Assembly: GCA_003428585.1 (NCBI GenBank)
Contig: QVQC01000057.1
Location: 1-37,788, forward strand
Reading direction: 5' to 3'
DNA: 37,788 bases
Source of the DNA: Nioella halotolerans
Lineage (GTDB): Bacteria; Pseudomonadota; Alphaproteobacteria; Rhodobacterales; Rhodobacteraceae
Shown here: in pieces, positions 15,675 to 24,167 of the stretch
Layout of the letters: each line of letters opens with the position of its first letter
How positions within the stretch are numbered: position 1 is the stretch's first letter
Position numbers and translations under genes: made by a program
Notes under the pieces: generated by a model
Seen by the model: the letters and a program-made list of their open reading frames with translations, nothing else
Told to the model about the DNA's origin: nothing
Database searches by the model: none

Positions 15675-16008
15675 GATCCTTGTCCTCTTGGTTGGGAACA
15701 GCAGCCGACATATCGCAGCCGGGGGTGAAGTTAAAGGGCAAGCCCCTTGACTTGCGCGGCAAATGCGACCAAGACACAAGCAGTGCCCAACGGCCGCGTG
15801 AGCCGAACGCCGCGACATCGTCGCCTCCGCGTTCCCGGCACGAAGAATTCCCAGCCCCCATCACGCAGGGTCTGACGGTTTGGCCGGCCCACCGGGATGC
15901 CCCCGGTTGTGCAGAGCGCCTGACCGCCCCCTCGCTGCCCCCGTGACCCGGGGGCGATGACCCGATATCACCCCGTGCGCGGTTTCTGCGCCGGTGGAAA
16001 GGAACCCA
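15675..16008. promoter_or_regulatory. Divergent asd / DEAD-box helicase intergenic region
   Basis: No credible gene is seen in these 334 bases. The asd side holds only a ribosome-binding site that can be trusted. The helicase side has a CCGGG/CCCGG hairpin and then a perfect 7-bp hairpin GCCCCCG/CGGGGGC with a 5-base loop (15937-15955), about 53 bases before the helicase start. Such leader hairpins occur in RNA-helicase mRNAs, but a control role here is unproven. Confidence 0.35.
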
Positions 16009-17283
16009 TTGTTCGATTTCGACATGCTCGGCCTCTCGCCGACCCTTCTGGCCGCGGTGAAAGCCGCCGGCTACGACTCCCCCACCCCGATCCAGAACCA
16101 GGCGATCCCGCTTGCGCTTGCCGGTCATGACATCATGGGCCTTGCCCAGACCGGCACCGGAAAGACCGCCGCCTTCGGCCTGCCGCTGGTCGAACACCTG
16201 CTGGCCATGCCGGGCCGGCCGGAGCCCAAGACCACCAAGGCCCTGATCCTTGCCCCGACCCGCGAACTGGTCAACCAGATCTCGGACGCGCTGCGCGATT
16301 ACGTCAAGGGCTCCAACCTGCGCGTCGGCACAGTCGTGGGCGGACAGTCCATCAACACCCAGATCCGCATGCTTGGGCGCGGGATCGACATCCTTGTCGC
16401 CACGCCGGGCCGCCTCATCGACCTGATGGATCGCGGCGCGGTGCGGCTCGACAGTGCGAAGTTCCTTGTCCTCGACGAGGCCGACCAGATGCTCGACATG
16501 GGGTTCATCCATGCCCTGCGCCGGATCGCGCCGAAGCTGGGGCATCCGCGCCAGACGATGCTGTTTTCCGCCACCATGCCCAAGCAGATGGAAGAACTCT
16601 CTCGCGCCTACCTCGTGAACCCGCGCAAGGTGCAGGTCGCGCCGCCGGGCAAGGCCGCCGACAAGATCTCCCAGTCGATCCACTTCGTGGACAAGGGCGA
16701 CAAGCCCACAAAACTGAAGGAGCAGCTGCGCCGCTATCCCGATGATCTCAGCCTCGTTTTCGCGCGCACCAAGCACGGGGCGGAGCGGTTGATGAAACAG
16801 CTTGTCGCCGACGGGTTCGATGCCGCCTCCATCCACGGCAACAAGAGCCAGGGACAGCGCGACCGCGCGATCAAGGCGTTCAAGGACGGATCGGTCAAGA
16901 TCCTCGTGGCGACCGATGTCGCCGCCCGCGGCATCGACATTCCCGATGTGCGCACGGTCTACAACTTCGACCTTCCGGATGTGCCTGACAACTACGTCCA
17001 CCGCATCGGCCGCACTGCCCGCGCCGGCAAGGAGGGCGAGGCGATCGCCTTCTGCTGCGCCGAAGAGGTGGACCAGCTGAAGGATATCGAGAAGGTGATG
17101 AAGATCTCGATTCCCGTGGCCAGCGGCACCTGCCCCGCGCCGGTGAAGGCCGAGAAGCCCAAGCGCGGCGGTGGTGGCGGTGGTCGCGGCCGCCGCCCGC
17201 AAGGCGGTGGTGGCGGCGGCGGGCAAGGCAAGCCGCAGGGCAAGCCCCGCCAGCAGAGGCAGCGCCGCCGACCGGCAGCATGA
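16009..17283 (+). CDS. DEAD-box RNA helicase (RhlE-like)
   Basis: An ATP-dependent RNA helicase of about 424 residues. All motifs are present: Q motif 'SPTPIQNQAI', Walker A 'AQTGTGKTA', 'PTREL', 'TPGRLIDL', the DEAD box in 'VLDEADQMLDMGF', 'SAT', and 'HRIGRTARAG' with the arginine finger. The last ~45 residues are a low-complexity tail of Gly runs, Arg, Gln and Pro, typical of RNA-binding tails in RhlE-type enzymes. The start is probably TTG at 16009, because AAAGGA lies five bases upstream. An in-frame GTG at 15994 has no ribosome-binding site, and ATG 16024 is another possibility. Role: RNA unwinding in ribosome assembly or decay. A terminator follows directly. Confidence 0.93.
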   Translation: MFDFDMLGLSPTLLAAVKAAGYDSPTPIQNQAIPLALAGHDIMGLAQTGTGKTAAFGLPLVEHLLAMPGRPEPKTTKALILAPTRELVNQISDALRDYVKGSNLRVGTVVGGQSINTQIRMLGRGIDILVATPGRLIDLMDRGAVRLDSAKFLVLDEADQMLDMGFIHALRRIAPKLGHPRQTMLFSATMPKQMEELSRAYLVNPRKVQVAPPGKAADKISQSIHFVDKGDKPTKLKEQLRRYPDDLSLVFARTKHGAERLMKQLVADGFDAASIHGNKSQGQRDRAIKAFKDGSVKILVATDVAARGIDIPDVRTVYNFDLPDVPDNYVHRIGRTARAGKEGEAIAFCCAEEVDQLKDIEKVMKISIPVASGTCPAPVKAEKPKRGGGGGGRGRRPQGGGGGGGQGKPQGKPRQQRQRRRPAA

Positions 17284-17288
17284 ACCGG

Positions 17289-17313
17289 AAAGGGCCGCAT
17301 CGCGCGGCCCTTT
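17289..17313 (+). terminator. Rho-independent terminator of the DEAD-box helicase gene
   Basis: A perfect 10-bp stem AAAGGGCCGC/GCGGCCCTTT with a 5-base loop starts 6 bases after the helicase stop. The symmetrical A and T ends suggest it may also stop transcripts of the convergent transaminase gene. Confidence 0.85.
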
Positions 17314-17394
17314 GCATCAGATAGAAGGACTCTTCCGCGCCAACTGCGCGTCATCGCGAAGAGCCTCCGCAAGGAGAGCGAAGAGCGATCTCCG

Positions 17395-18258
17395 TCAGAT
17401 CGCCGCCTTGTGCATTTCCTCAAGGTAGATCTCGCGCAGCCGGGTCGCGATCGGACCAACCATGCCCCCACCCACCGGTGCGCCGTCGATTTCCACCACC
17501 GGCATCACGAAGGCCGAGGCGGAGGTCACGAACGCCTCTGCCGCATCCTGCGCTTCGGCGATGGTGAAGGGGCGTTCCTCCACCTTCATCTGCGCCTCGC
17601 GGGCAAAGCGCAGCACCGCCGCACGGGTGATCCCGTGCAGGATGTCGTTGGACAATTGCCGCGTGACGATGGTGCCCGCCTTCGTCACGATATAGGCGTT
17701 GTTCGACGTGCCTTCCGTCACCACGCCGTCCTCGACCATCCATGCATCGTCGCAGCCCGCCTTCTTCGCCGCCATCTTGCCCAGCGACGGGTAAAGCAAC
17801 TGCACCGTCTTGATATCGCGCCGGCCCCAGCGGAGATCCTCGACCGAGACGATCTTGAGACCGGTTTTCGCCTTCGGAGACGCCTCCAGTCCCGGCATGG
17901 CCTGCGTGAACAGCACCACCGTCGGCTCGGTCTCTTCGGGCGGGAAGGCGAAATCGCGGTCGCCGGGCGCGCCACGGGTGATCTGCAGGTAGATCAGCCC
18001 CTCGGTCAGGCCGTTGCGCGACACCAGTTCACGGTGCACCTCAAGAAGGTCCTCGGTGGAAATCGGGCGTTTCATCTCCAGTTCGGTCAAGGACCGGTCC
18101 AAGCGCTTGGCGTGTCCAGCGAAGTCGATCAGCTTGCCGTTCAGCACGCTGGTCACCTCGTAGACGCCATCGGCAAACAGGAAGCCCCGATCGAAGATGG
18201 AGACTTTCGCTTCGGTTTCCGGCAGATACTCGCCATTCACGTAAACGGTGCGGGTCAT
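17395..18258 (-). CDS. D-amino-acid transaminase (class IV aminotransferase)
   Basis: A 287-residue PLP enzyme of fold IV. It opens 'YVNGEYLPETEAKVSIFDRGFLFADGVYE', the D-alanine transaminase style, and the PLP lysine is in 'LLYPSLGKMAAKKAG'. 'EGTSNNAYIV' and 'GITRAAVLRFA' fit the family. D-amino-acid transaminases make D-glutamate or D-alanine for the cell wall, but class IV members also serve branched-chain amino acids, so substrate is not certain. It begins 14 bases after the ilvD stop with GAAGGA as ribosome-binding site, so it is probably co-transcribed with ilvD, which points to a possible role in branched-chain metabolism. ATG 18258 is used; a start six codons upstream overlaps ilvD. 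Confidence 0.88.
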   Translation of the reverse strand: MTRTVYVNGEYLPETEAKVSIFDRGFLFADGVYEVTSVLNGKLIDFAGHAKRLDRSLTELEMKRPISTEDLLEVHRELVSRNGLTEGLIYLQITRGAPGDRDFAFPPEETEPTVVLFTQAMPGLEASPKAKTGLKIVSVEDLRWGRRDIKTVQLLYPSLGKMAAKKAGCDDAWMVEDGVVTEGTSNNAYIVTKAGTIVTRQLSNDILHGITRAAVLRFAREAQMKVEERPFTIAEAQDAAEAFVTSASAFVMPVVEIDGAPVGGGMVGPIATRLREIYLEEMHKAAI

Positions 18259-18272
18259 TCGTGGGGTCCTTC

Positions 18273-20105
18273 TCAAACTTGGCGAACGGCGCCCTTGGCG
18301 GCGCTGGTGGTCAGGGCCGCATAGGCTTTCAGCGCGGTCGAGACCTTGCGCTTGCGCGGCTTGGCGGGGTGCCAGCCGGCTGCGTCTTGCGCGGCGCGTC
18401 GGGTGGCGAGGTCCTCTTCCGACACGGCCAGGTGGATCGTGCGGTTCGGGATGTCGATCTCGATCCGGTCGCCATTCTGCACGAGGCCGATGGCCCCGCC
18501 TTCCGCCGCCTCGGGCGACACGTGCCCGATGGACAGGCCCGATGTGCCACCCGAGAACCGCCCGTCGGTCAACAGGGCGCAGGCTTTGCCCAGCCCCTTC
18601 GATTTCAGGTAGGAGGTCGGGTAGAGCATTTCCTGCATCCCCGGCCCGCCGCGCGGCCCCTCGTAGCGGATCACCACCACGTTACCTTCCTTGACCTTGC
18701 CGGTCAGGATGTTGCTGACCGCCTCGTCCTGGCTTTCGCAGACATGGGCGGTGCCGGTGAATTGCAGGATACTGGAATCCACCCCGGCGGTTTTCACGAT
18801 GCACCCATCCTCGGCGATATTGCCGAACAGGACCGCAAGGCCACCATCTTTGCTGAAGGCGTTTTCCCTGTCGCGGATCACGCCGCCCGCGCGGTCCGTG
18901 TCCAGATCTTTGTAGCGGTTCGACTGGCTGAAGGCCTGCGTCGTGCGCACGCCCCCCGGTGCCGCCTTGAACAGGCTTTCCGCTTCGGGGTTGTTGGCGA
19001 CCGCGATATCCCACTTGGCGATCGCCTCGCCCATGGTGGCAGAATGCACGGTGCTGACCTCATTGTGCAGCAGTCCGGCGCGGCTGAGTTCCCCGAGGAT
19101 CGCAAAGATACCGCCGGCGCGGTGGATATCCTCCATATGCACGTTGGCGGTGTTCGGCGCGACCTTGCACAGGCAGGGCACCTTGCGGCTGAGCCGGTCC
19201 ATGTCTGTCATGGTGAAATCGACCTCGCCCTCATGCGCGATGGCCAGCAGGTGCAGCACGGTGTTGGTGGACCCGCCCATGGCGATATCGAGGCTCATCG
19301 CGTTCTCGAACGCCTCAAAGGTGGCGATCTCGCGCGGCAGCAAGCCGGCTTCCTCGCCCTCGTAATGGCGCTTGGCGATCTCGACGATCTTGCGCCCCGC
19401 CTCCAGGAACAGCGCCTTGCGGTCGGAATGCGTCGCAAGGGTGGAGCCGTTGCCGGGCAGCGCAAGGCCAAGCGCCTCCGCCAGGCAGTTCATCGAATTG
19501 GCGGTGAACATGCCGGAACACGACCCGCAGGTCGGGCAGGCGTTTTCCTCGATATGCTGGACCTGCGCATCGGTGAACGTGTCATTCGCGGCGGCGACCA
19601 TGGCATCGACGAGGTCGATGCTTTTCATGTCCAGATCCTCGATCTCGATCTTGCCCGCCTCCATCGGCCCGCCAGACACGAAAATGACGGGGATATTCAG
19701 CCGCATCGCCGCCATCAGCATGCCGGGTGTGATCTTGTCGCAGTTGGAGATACAGACCATGGCATCGGCACAATGGGCGTTGACCATGTATTCGACGCTG
19801 TCCGCGATGACCTCACGGCTCGGCAAGCTGTAGAGCATCCCGTCATGGCCCATGGCGATACCGTCATCGACCGCGATGGTATTGAATTCCTTGGCAACAC
19901 CGCCCGCCGCCTCGACCTCTCGCGCGACCATCTGGCCGAGGTCCTTGAGGTGCACATGCCCCGGCACGAACTGGGTGAAGCTGTTGACGATGGCGATGAT
20001 CGGCTTGTCCCAGTCGCCCTCGGTCATGCCGGTGGCGCGCCAAAGGCCACGGGCACCGGCCATGTTGCGGCCATGGGTGGTCGTGCGGGAACGGTATCTG
20101 GGCAT
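18273..20105 (-). CDS. ilvD: Dihydroxy-acid dehydratase
   Basis: A 610-residue Fe-S enzyme that dehydrates 2,3-dihydroxy-isovalerate and -methylvalerate to the keto acids that ilvE transaminates to Val and Ile. Cluster cysteines are seen in '[10 protein letters not shown]' and '[19 protein letters not shown]'. The '[19 protein letters not shown]' start and the '[15 protein letters not shown]' C-terminal signature are intact, and length is typical. ATG 20105 has AGGAGG seven bases upstream, so the longer open frame (to 20180) is not used. The class IV transaminase follows. ilvE is 8 kb away on the other strand. No leader-peptide attenuator is visible in the 120 bases upstream. Confidence 0.97.
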   Translation of the reverse strand: MPRYRSRTTTHGRNMAGARGLWRATGMTEGDWDKPIIAIVNSFTQFVPGHVHLKDLGQMVAREVEAAGGVAKEFNTIAVDDGIAMGHDGMLYSLPSREVIADSVEYMVNAHCADAMVCISNCDKITPGMLMAAMRLNIPVIFVSGGPMEAGKIEIEDLDMKSIDLVDAMVAAANDTFTDAQVQHIEENACPTCGSCSGMFTANSMNCLAEALGLALPGNGSTLATHSDRKALFLEAGRKIVEIAKRHYEGEEAGLLPREIATFEAFENAMSLDIAMGGSTNTVLHLLAIAHEGEVDFTMTDMDRLSRKVPCLCKVAPNTANVHMEDIHRAGGIFAILGELSRAGLLHNEVSTVHSATMGEAIAKWDIAVANNPEAESLFKAAPGGVRTTQAFSQSNRYKDLDTDRAGGVIRDRENAFSKDGGLAVLFGNIAEDGCIVKTAGVDSSILQFTGTAHVCESQDEAVSNILTGKVKEGNVVVIRYEGPRGGPGMQEMLYPTSYLKSKGLGKACALLTDGRFSGGTSGLSIGHVSPEAAEGGAIGLVQNGDRIEIDIPNRTIHLAVSEEDLATRRAAQDAAGWHPAKPRKRKVSTALKAYAALTTSAAKGAVRQV

Positions 20106-20225
20106 GTCGGTCCTCCTGTCGGGCGCGGTTTGCTTAGCGCAAAGCCGGGGCGAGGGCCATACGGGCAGGCGGGATTTCACACCGCACCGCCCTTTCGACA
20201 GGATGCCGGGTGTTCTTGACGAGGA

Positions 20226-21416
20226 TCAGCCGGCAACCATCACCAGCCCCTCGCGCAGCAGGCGGCGCAGCAGGACGGCGCGGCCGGCCTCGTCCAGGTC
20301 GCCCGGCATGTCGGCCATGGTAAAGCGGGGGGTGGTGATCGCGAAAGCAAGCGGCTGCCGTGCATGGGCGGGCAAGGTGATCACCCTGCCCTGGCACGAC
20401 AGCGCGACCGAGGCGGGCGCATCCGCCTTGGCGGGGATATCGTCCAGCCGGTAGATCAGGCCGGGGCGCGCGGCGAACACCGTGTCGCGGCCAAGCCCGT
20501 CCAGCCCGGCCACCTGCGCCAGTTGCCCCGGCACGCGCGGCAGGCGGGTATCGATGAAATCGTTGCGGGCCATGGTCAGCACCGGGCCAAGCGGCGCGGC
20601 GGCCAGCCTGTTTTGCAACGCGGCGAAATGCGCCTCCGCCCGGGCGCTGTCGAACCCCTCGGTCGCGAAGCCCGGCGGCAGGCTTTCGCGAAAGGCCGGA
20701 TCGTCCAGCGCCAGCATCCGCACCGCCTCCACCATCAGGTCTGCCCATGTGCGCGTCATGAGCCCGGTGGTGATATGCAGACTGGTCCGGTCGGTAGAAA
20801 CCGCGTCATGGGTCAGCCCGCGCGGCACGTAGGCCATGTCGCCGGCCTCAAGGACGAACCTGTCGGTCACCTCGCCGATCGGCACCTCGGCCGGGTCGAA
20901 GGCCTGTTCGGGAAGCGGCAGGTGGACCGGCGTGTCATAGATGCGCCATTCCTTGCTCCCCTCGACCTGCAACACCAGCACGTCGTGGCTGTCATAATGC
21001 GCCCGGAAGCCTTGGCTTCGGGCCGGCGTCAGGTACGTGTTGGTCTGCACGCGGGCCGAGAACACCTGCTCCAGACCCCTGCAGAAATCGGCCAGTTTCG
21101 GCAGGCGCTCCTGAAGGTTGGACAGGATGATCGTGGCGCCCTCGGCGAACCGATCCGCCACCGCGACAGGGTCGATCAGGCCGCTGTCATGGGCGAACTC
21201 GACCGCCGCGATATCGCGGTCCGCCTGCACCACGTTGACCTCGGGGGTGGACAGCCCAAGCGTGGTGATCGCCCGGTCCATATCTGCCATGGACAGGAGG
21301 CCCGCATAGTAACCCGGCTGGCCCCGGCGGATCACGAGGTGCCGCTTTTCATAGCTGTCACGAAAGAAATCCGCGGCGGACACCGGGGCGATGGCCGCCT
21401 CGAAACTCATGGACAT
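20226..21416 (-). CDS. JmjC/cupin-domain 2-oxoglutarate oxygenase (RoxA/MINA53-type)
   Basis: A 396-residue protein of the bacterial JmjC ribosomal-oxygenase family, whose E. coli member YcfD/RoxA hydroxylates an arginine of ribosomal protein uL16. The Fe(II) facial triad is seen as His and Asp in 'RAHYDSHDVLVLQVEGSKEW' and the distal His in 'YVPRGLTHDA'. The C-terminal part is a winged-helix-like region ('RAVLLRRLLREGLVMV'), as in the family. The start used is ATG 21416; ATG 21410 lies two codons later. There is no signal peptide, so it is cytosolic. It is divergent from a pair of Tat-exported small proteins. A shared function is only a possibility, since the oxygenase acts before export. 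Confidence 0.85.
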   Translation of the reverse strand: MSMSFEAAIAPVSAADFFRDSYEKRHLVIRRGQPGYYAGLLSMADMDRAITTLGLSTPEVNVVQADRDIAAVEFAHDSGLIDPVAVADRFAEGATIILSNLQERLPKLADFCRGLEQVFSARVQTNTYLTPARSQGFRAHYDSHDVLVLQVEGSKEWRIYDTPVHLPLPEQAFDPAEVPIGEVTDRFVLEAGDMAYVPRGLTHDAVSTDRTSLHITTGLMTRTWADLMVEAVRMLALDDPAFRESLPPGFATEGFDSARAEAHFAALQNRLAAAPLGPVLTMARNDFIDTRLPRVPGQLAQVAGLDGLGRDTVFAARPGLIYRLDDIPAKADAPASVALSCQGRVITLPAHARQPLAFAITTPRFTMADMPGDLDEAGRAVLLRRLLREGLVMVAG

Positions 21417-21486
21417 CGGCGAGGCCTCCTGCATCTGGCGCGCCCGGTCTCGGTCGGCGCGAATTGGCCGATCCCGGGCCGGGGAA

Positions 21487-21515
21487 TTGACCGGGGTGGG
21501 GAAACACCCTATGTT
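21487..21515 (+). promoter_or_regulatory. Sigma-70-type promoter for the small Tat proteins
   Basis: TTGACC (21487-21492) and TATGTT (21510-21515) are separated by exactly 17 bases, about 45 bases ahead of the first small-protein start. A second -10-like CATACT lies a little downstream. Consensus match only. Confidence 0.5.
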
Positions 21516-21560
21516 TGTGTTTATCATACTATTACACGGGCTCGCTGCGAAAGGCCAGTC

Positions 21561-21839
21561 ATGAAGGTGGAAAAAGCGACCGGCCAAAAGACCCTGACGG
21601 ACGCAGAGATTACCGCGCGACGGCCGGCGCGGCGGGCCTTTCTGGGCTTGGTGGCGGCGAGCGGGGCGGCATTGGCCGTGCCCTCTTCTGCGCAGGCCGC
21701 CGATGTGGACACTGGAAACTGGACCGATGCGGGGTCTTGCCCGCGGGGCAATCCGGGCGGCTACACAGGCTACACCGATCATGACAACGGCCGCATCACC
21801 GACCGCGGCGGCCATGGCCGCGGGCAACCCTATTGTTGA
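21561..21839 (+). CDS. Small Tat-exported two-repeat protein A (unknown function)
   Basis: A 92-residue protein with a twin-arginine signal: R-R-A-F-L-G-L at 24-30, a hydrophobic stretch, then 'SAQA' with likely cleavage after residue 46. The mature part of about 46 residues is made of two copies of a 16-residue unit, 'DVDTGNWTDAGSCPRG' (48-63) and 'DHDNGRITDRGGHGRG' (73-88), 25 residues apart. It ends in Cys92, with the other Cys at 60. A D-x-D-x-G...D spacing recalls calcium-binding loops, but this is not proven. AAAGG lies six bases before the ATG. I do not know a named family. It is followed after 64 bases by a paralogue with the same layout, so export and structure are clearly selected. 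It is too short for any enzyme I recognise. Confidence 0.75.
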   Translation: MKVEKATGQKTLTDAEITARRPARRAFLGLVAASGAALAVPSSAQAADVDTGNWTDAGSCPRGNPGGYTGYTDHDNGRITDRGGHGRGQPYC

Positions 21840-21903
21840 ACGCCGGGGCTGTGCACGGGACCATCGCATGTTATTCTCTGTCAGAGCCGACCCGGAGGCT
21901 TCG

Positions 21904-22170
21904 ATGCCCAAGCGCAAGACACTTGCCGAAACCGATATTCAGATCGGGCGCTGTGGCCGGCGCCGTTTCCTCGGCCTTGCCGCGGCCGGGGGCACACTCG
22001 CGGCGATCCCCGGCCGGGCGCAAGCCGCCGATGGCGATACCGGCGCATGGACCGACGGGGCAAATTGCCCGCGCGGCACGGTCGAGACGCACACCGGTGC
22101 CACCGATAGCGACAACGGCACGATCGCGGACCGGGCAGGCTATGGCCGCGGACGGCCCAACCGCTGCTAG
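21904..22170 (+). CDS. Small Tat-exported two-repeat protein B (paralogue of A)
   Basis: An 88-residue paralogue of the preceding gene. The Tat motif reads R-R-R-F-L-G-L at 19-25, then an Ala/Gly-rich segment and 'RAQA' with cleavage likely after residue 41. The mature part has the units 'DGDTGAWTDGANCPRG' (43-58) and 'DSDNGTIADRAGYGRG' (68-83), again exactly 25 residues apart. Cys55 and the terminal Cys88 match those of protein A. GGAGG six bases before ATG 21904 decides the start; a longer frame from 21868 lacks such a site. The two proteins share little outside the Tat core and repeats, so these parts carry the function. Folded or cofactor-loaded export is implied by the Tat route. The partner is unknown. 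Confidence 0.75.
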   Translation: MPKRKTLAETDIQIGRCGRRRFLGLAAAGGTLAAIPGRAQAADGDTGAWTDGANCPRGTVETHTGATDSDNGTIADRAGYGRGRPNRC

Positions 22171-22245
22171 GGCGCGTCGCCTCGCAAAGGCCGGCCGCAT
22201 CACAGGCGCGCGTTGTGAAGCGCCATGGCGATCCTCATCAGACCC

Positions 22246-22274
22246 AAAAACCTGTCGGTCGGCAGACCGATAGG
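22246..22274 (-). terminator. Minus-strand terminator-like hairpin upstream of glpD
   Basis: Arms at 22251-22260 and 22265-22274 form a 10-bp stem with one mismatch (an A-C pair when read as minus-strand RNA) and a 4-base loop. On the minus strand it is followed by TTTTT (22250-22246), a rho-independent layout. No minus-strand gene lies just upstream of it, so it could end an unannotated short transcript running out of the glpD leader. Confidence 0.4.
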
Positions 22275-22403
22275 TGAAGGCGTTTGCCGCCAGCGAAACT
22301 CTGCACGCAGCACGGCACACCCACGATGCCGGAAAGGGTCTGATCAACCCGGGACGACCAACAACCGCAAAATCGAACAACAACGAACTCAAGGTATTTC
22401 TCT

Positions 22404-22443
22404 TTGCTTCGTTCGCTGATAAACTTGTTTGCATTCGAAGCAA
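22404..22443. promoter_or_regulatory. Inverted repeat in the glpD leader, candidate operator
   Basis: TTGCTTCG (22404-22411) and CGAAGCAA (22436-22443) are perfect complements 24 bases apart, ending 14 bases before the chosen glpD start. TTCG elements recall DeoR/GlpR-type sites, but no glpR is in the window and the link is inference. Confidence 0.35.
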
Positions 22444-22457
22444 TAGAGACGAAGCGC

Positions 22458-24044
22458 GTGTCAGAGACTGCGACAAACCAGATGCCCAGTGACCTGTTTG
22501 TCATCGGGGGCGGCATCAACGGCTGCGGCATTGCCCGCGACGCCGCCGGGCGCGGCCTGTCGGTTCAGCTTGCCGAGATGAACGACCTTGCCTCGGCGAC
22601 CTCTTCGGCCTCGACCAAGCTGTTCCATGGCGGGCTGCGGTACCTTGAATATTTCGAGTTCCGGCTGGTGCGCGAGGCCCTGATCGAGCGCGAGGTTCTG
22701 CTGCGCGCGATGCCGCATATCAGTTGGCCGATGCGCTTCGTGCTGCCCTACCACAAGGACATGCGGTTCGAGGGGGGCACGCCGACCTCGCGCCTGCTGG
22801 GCCTGGTCATGCCGTGGATGAAGGGACGCCGGCCCGCATGGCTGATCCGGCTCGGGCTGTTCCTTTATGACCACCTCGGCGGACGCAAGATCCTGCCCGG
22901 AACCCGCACGCTGTCCTTGCAAGGCACGCCCGAGGGCGCGCCACTGGACGACCGCTTCGCCAAGGCCTTCGAGTATTCCGATTGCTGGATCGAGGATTCG
23001 CGCCTCGTCGTTCTGAATGCCCGCGATGCCGAGGCACGCGGCGCCACGATCCTGACGCGCGCCAAGGTGGTGTCCGCCACGCGCGAAGCGGGGCTGTGGC
23101 GCATCGTGACCGAGACGGCTGATGGCACGCAGCACGCGCATTGGGCGAAGATGCTGGTCAATGCCGCCGGGCCATGGGTGGGCGATATCATCCAGCAGAA
23201 GGTACGGCTGAATTCGAGCGAGACTGTCCGCCTTGTGCGCGGCAGCCATATCGTGACGCGAAAGCTCTACGATCACGACAAGTGCTATTTCTTCCAGGGC
23301 ACCGACGGGCGCATCATCTTCGCGATCCCCTACGAGACGGATTTCACGCTGATCGGCACCACAGATCAGGAGCACGAGGATCCGTCCGTCCGCCCCGAAT
23401 GCACGCCGGAAGAGCGCCGCTACCTGATCGACTTCGCCAACCAGTATTTCAAGGCGGAGCTATCCGAGGACGATATCGTCTGGACCTATTCCGGGGTACG
23501 GCCGCTTTACGATGACGGGGCCTCGTCGGCGACGGCGGCGACGCGCGACTACACCCTGACGGTCGAGGCGGAGGGCGGCGCGCCGATGCTCAATGTTTTC
23601 GGCGGCAAGATCACCACCTACCGGCGGCTGGCGGAAAGCGCGCTGGACAAGATCAAGCCGTTCTTTCCGGGCATGCCGGGGCCATGGACGGCGGGGGTGG
23701 CGTTGCCCGGCGGGGATTTCGCGGTCGACGGGGTCGGGGCGCTGATCACCCGGCTGCGCGCCGATTACCCGTTCCTCGGCGATTTCTTCGCCCGCCGCCT
23801 GATCCGCGCCTACGGCACCGAAGCCTGGCAGGTTCTGGGCGATGCGTCGGTCGAGGCCGACCTTGGGGAGGCCTTCGGCGCAACGCTGAGCGCGCGCGAA
23901 GTGGCGTGGCTGATGGACAGGGAATATGCCCGCCGGGCCGAGGACGTCGTGTGGCGGCGCAACAAGCTGGGCCTGCGGCTGAGCAAAGAACAGATCGAGC
24001 GGATCGACACCTGGATGACGGAGCGCGCCGCCGGCGCGGCGTAA
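22458..24044 (+). CDS. glpD: Glycerol-3-phosphate dehydrogenase (aerobic, FAD)
   Basis: A flavoprotein of about 528 residues that oxidises sn-glycerol 3-phosphate to dihydroxyacetone phosphate at the inner membrane and passes electrons to quinone. The N-terminal FAD site 'FVIGGGINGCGIARDAAGRG' is followed by 'LASATSSASTKLFHGGLRYLE', 'VNAAGPWV', 'RGSHIV', 'IGTTDQEH', and 'YSGVRPL' with 'GGKITTYR'. The C-terminal DAO domain is complete. The start is uncertain: GTG 22458 is used, because the ATG at 22482 leaves the dinucleotide-binding fold with almost no lead-in. The codons from 22404 overlap a possible operator. glpK follows after 123 bases. Together they give glycerol to triose phosphate; no glpF or glpR is seen here. 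Confidence 0.93.
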   Translation: MSETATNQMPSDLFVIGGGINGCGIARDAAGRGLSVQLAEMNDLASATSSASTKLFHGGLRYLEYFEFRLVREALIEREVLLRAMPHISWPMRFVLPYHKDMRFEGGTPTSRLLGLVMPWMKGRRPAWLIRLGLFLYDHLGGRKILPGTRTLSLQGTPEGAPLDDRFAKAFEYSDCWIEDSRLVVLNARDAEARGATILTRAKVVSATREAGLWRIVTETADGTQHAHWAKMLVNAAGPWVGDIIQQKVRLNSSETVRLVRGSHIVTRKLYDHDKCYFFQGTDGRIIFAIPYETDFTLIGTTDQEHEDPSVRPECTPEERRYLIDFANQYFKAELSEDDIVWTYSGVRPLYDDGASSATAATRDYTLTVEAEGGAPMLNVFGGKITTYRRLAESALDKIKPFFPGMPGPWTAGVALPGGDFAVDGVGALITRLRADYPFLGDFFARRLIRAYGTEAWQVLGDASVEADLGEAFGATLSAREVAWLMDREYARRAEDVVWRRNKLGLRLSKEQIERIDTWMTERAAGAA

Positions 24045-24167
24045 GGCCAGTGCAGCTTAGGGATGATGCCGCGATGAGCTTGCACCATGCAGGGCTTTCC
24101 GCGAACGTCGACGAAACGGGCATGCCCCCGACGATACAGAAACCGCAACGAGCCCCGGTGCCAGACA

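Noticed and set aside
15664..17226. 520-codon minus-strand open frame
   Set aside because: Antisense to the DEAD-box helicase with intact helicase motifs on the other strand.
20106..20225. ilv leader peptide and attenuator before ilvD
   Set aside because: No short frame rich in Leu/Ile/Val and no terminator-antiterminator pair; only a bulged TTTGC/GCAAA hairpin.
20364..21560. Long N-terminal extension of the first small Tat protein
   Set aside because: Antisense to the JmjC/cupin gene; the Tat signal, promoter and AAAGG all support ATG 21561.
22171..22457. Riboswitch ahead of glpD
   Set aside because: No recognised aptamer core; only simple inverted repeats are seen.
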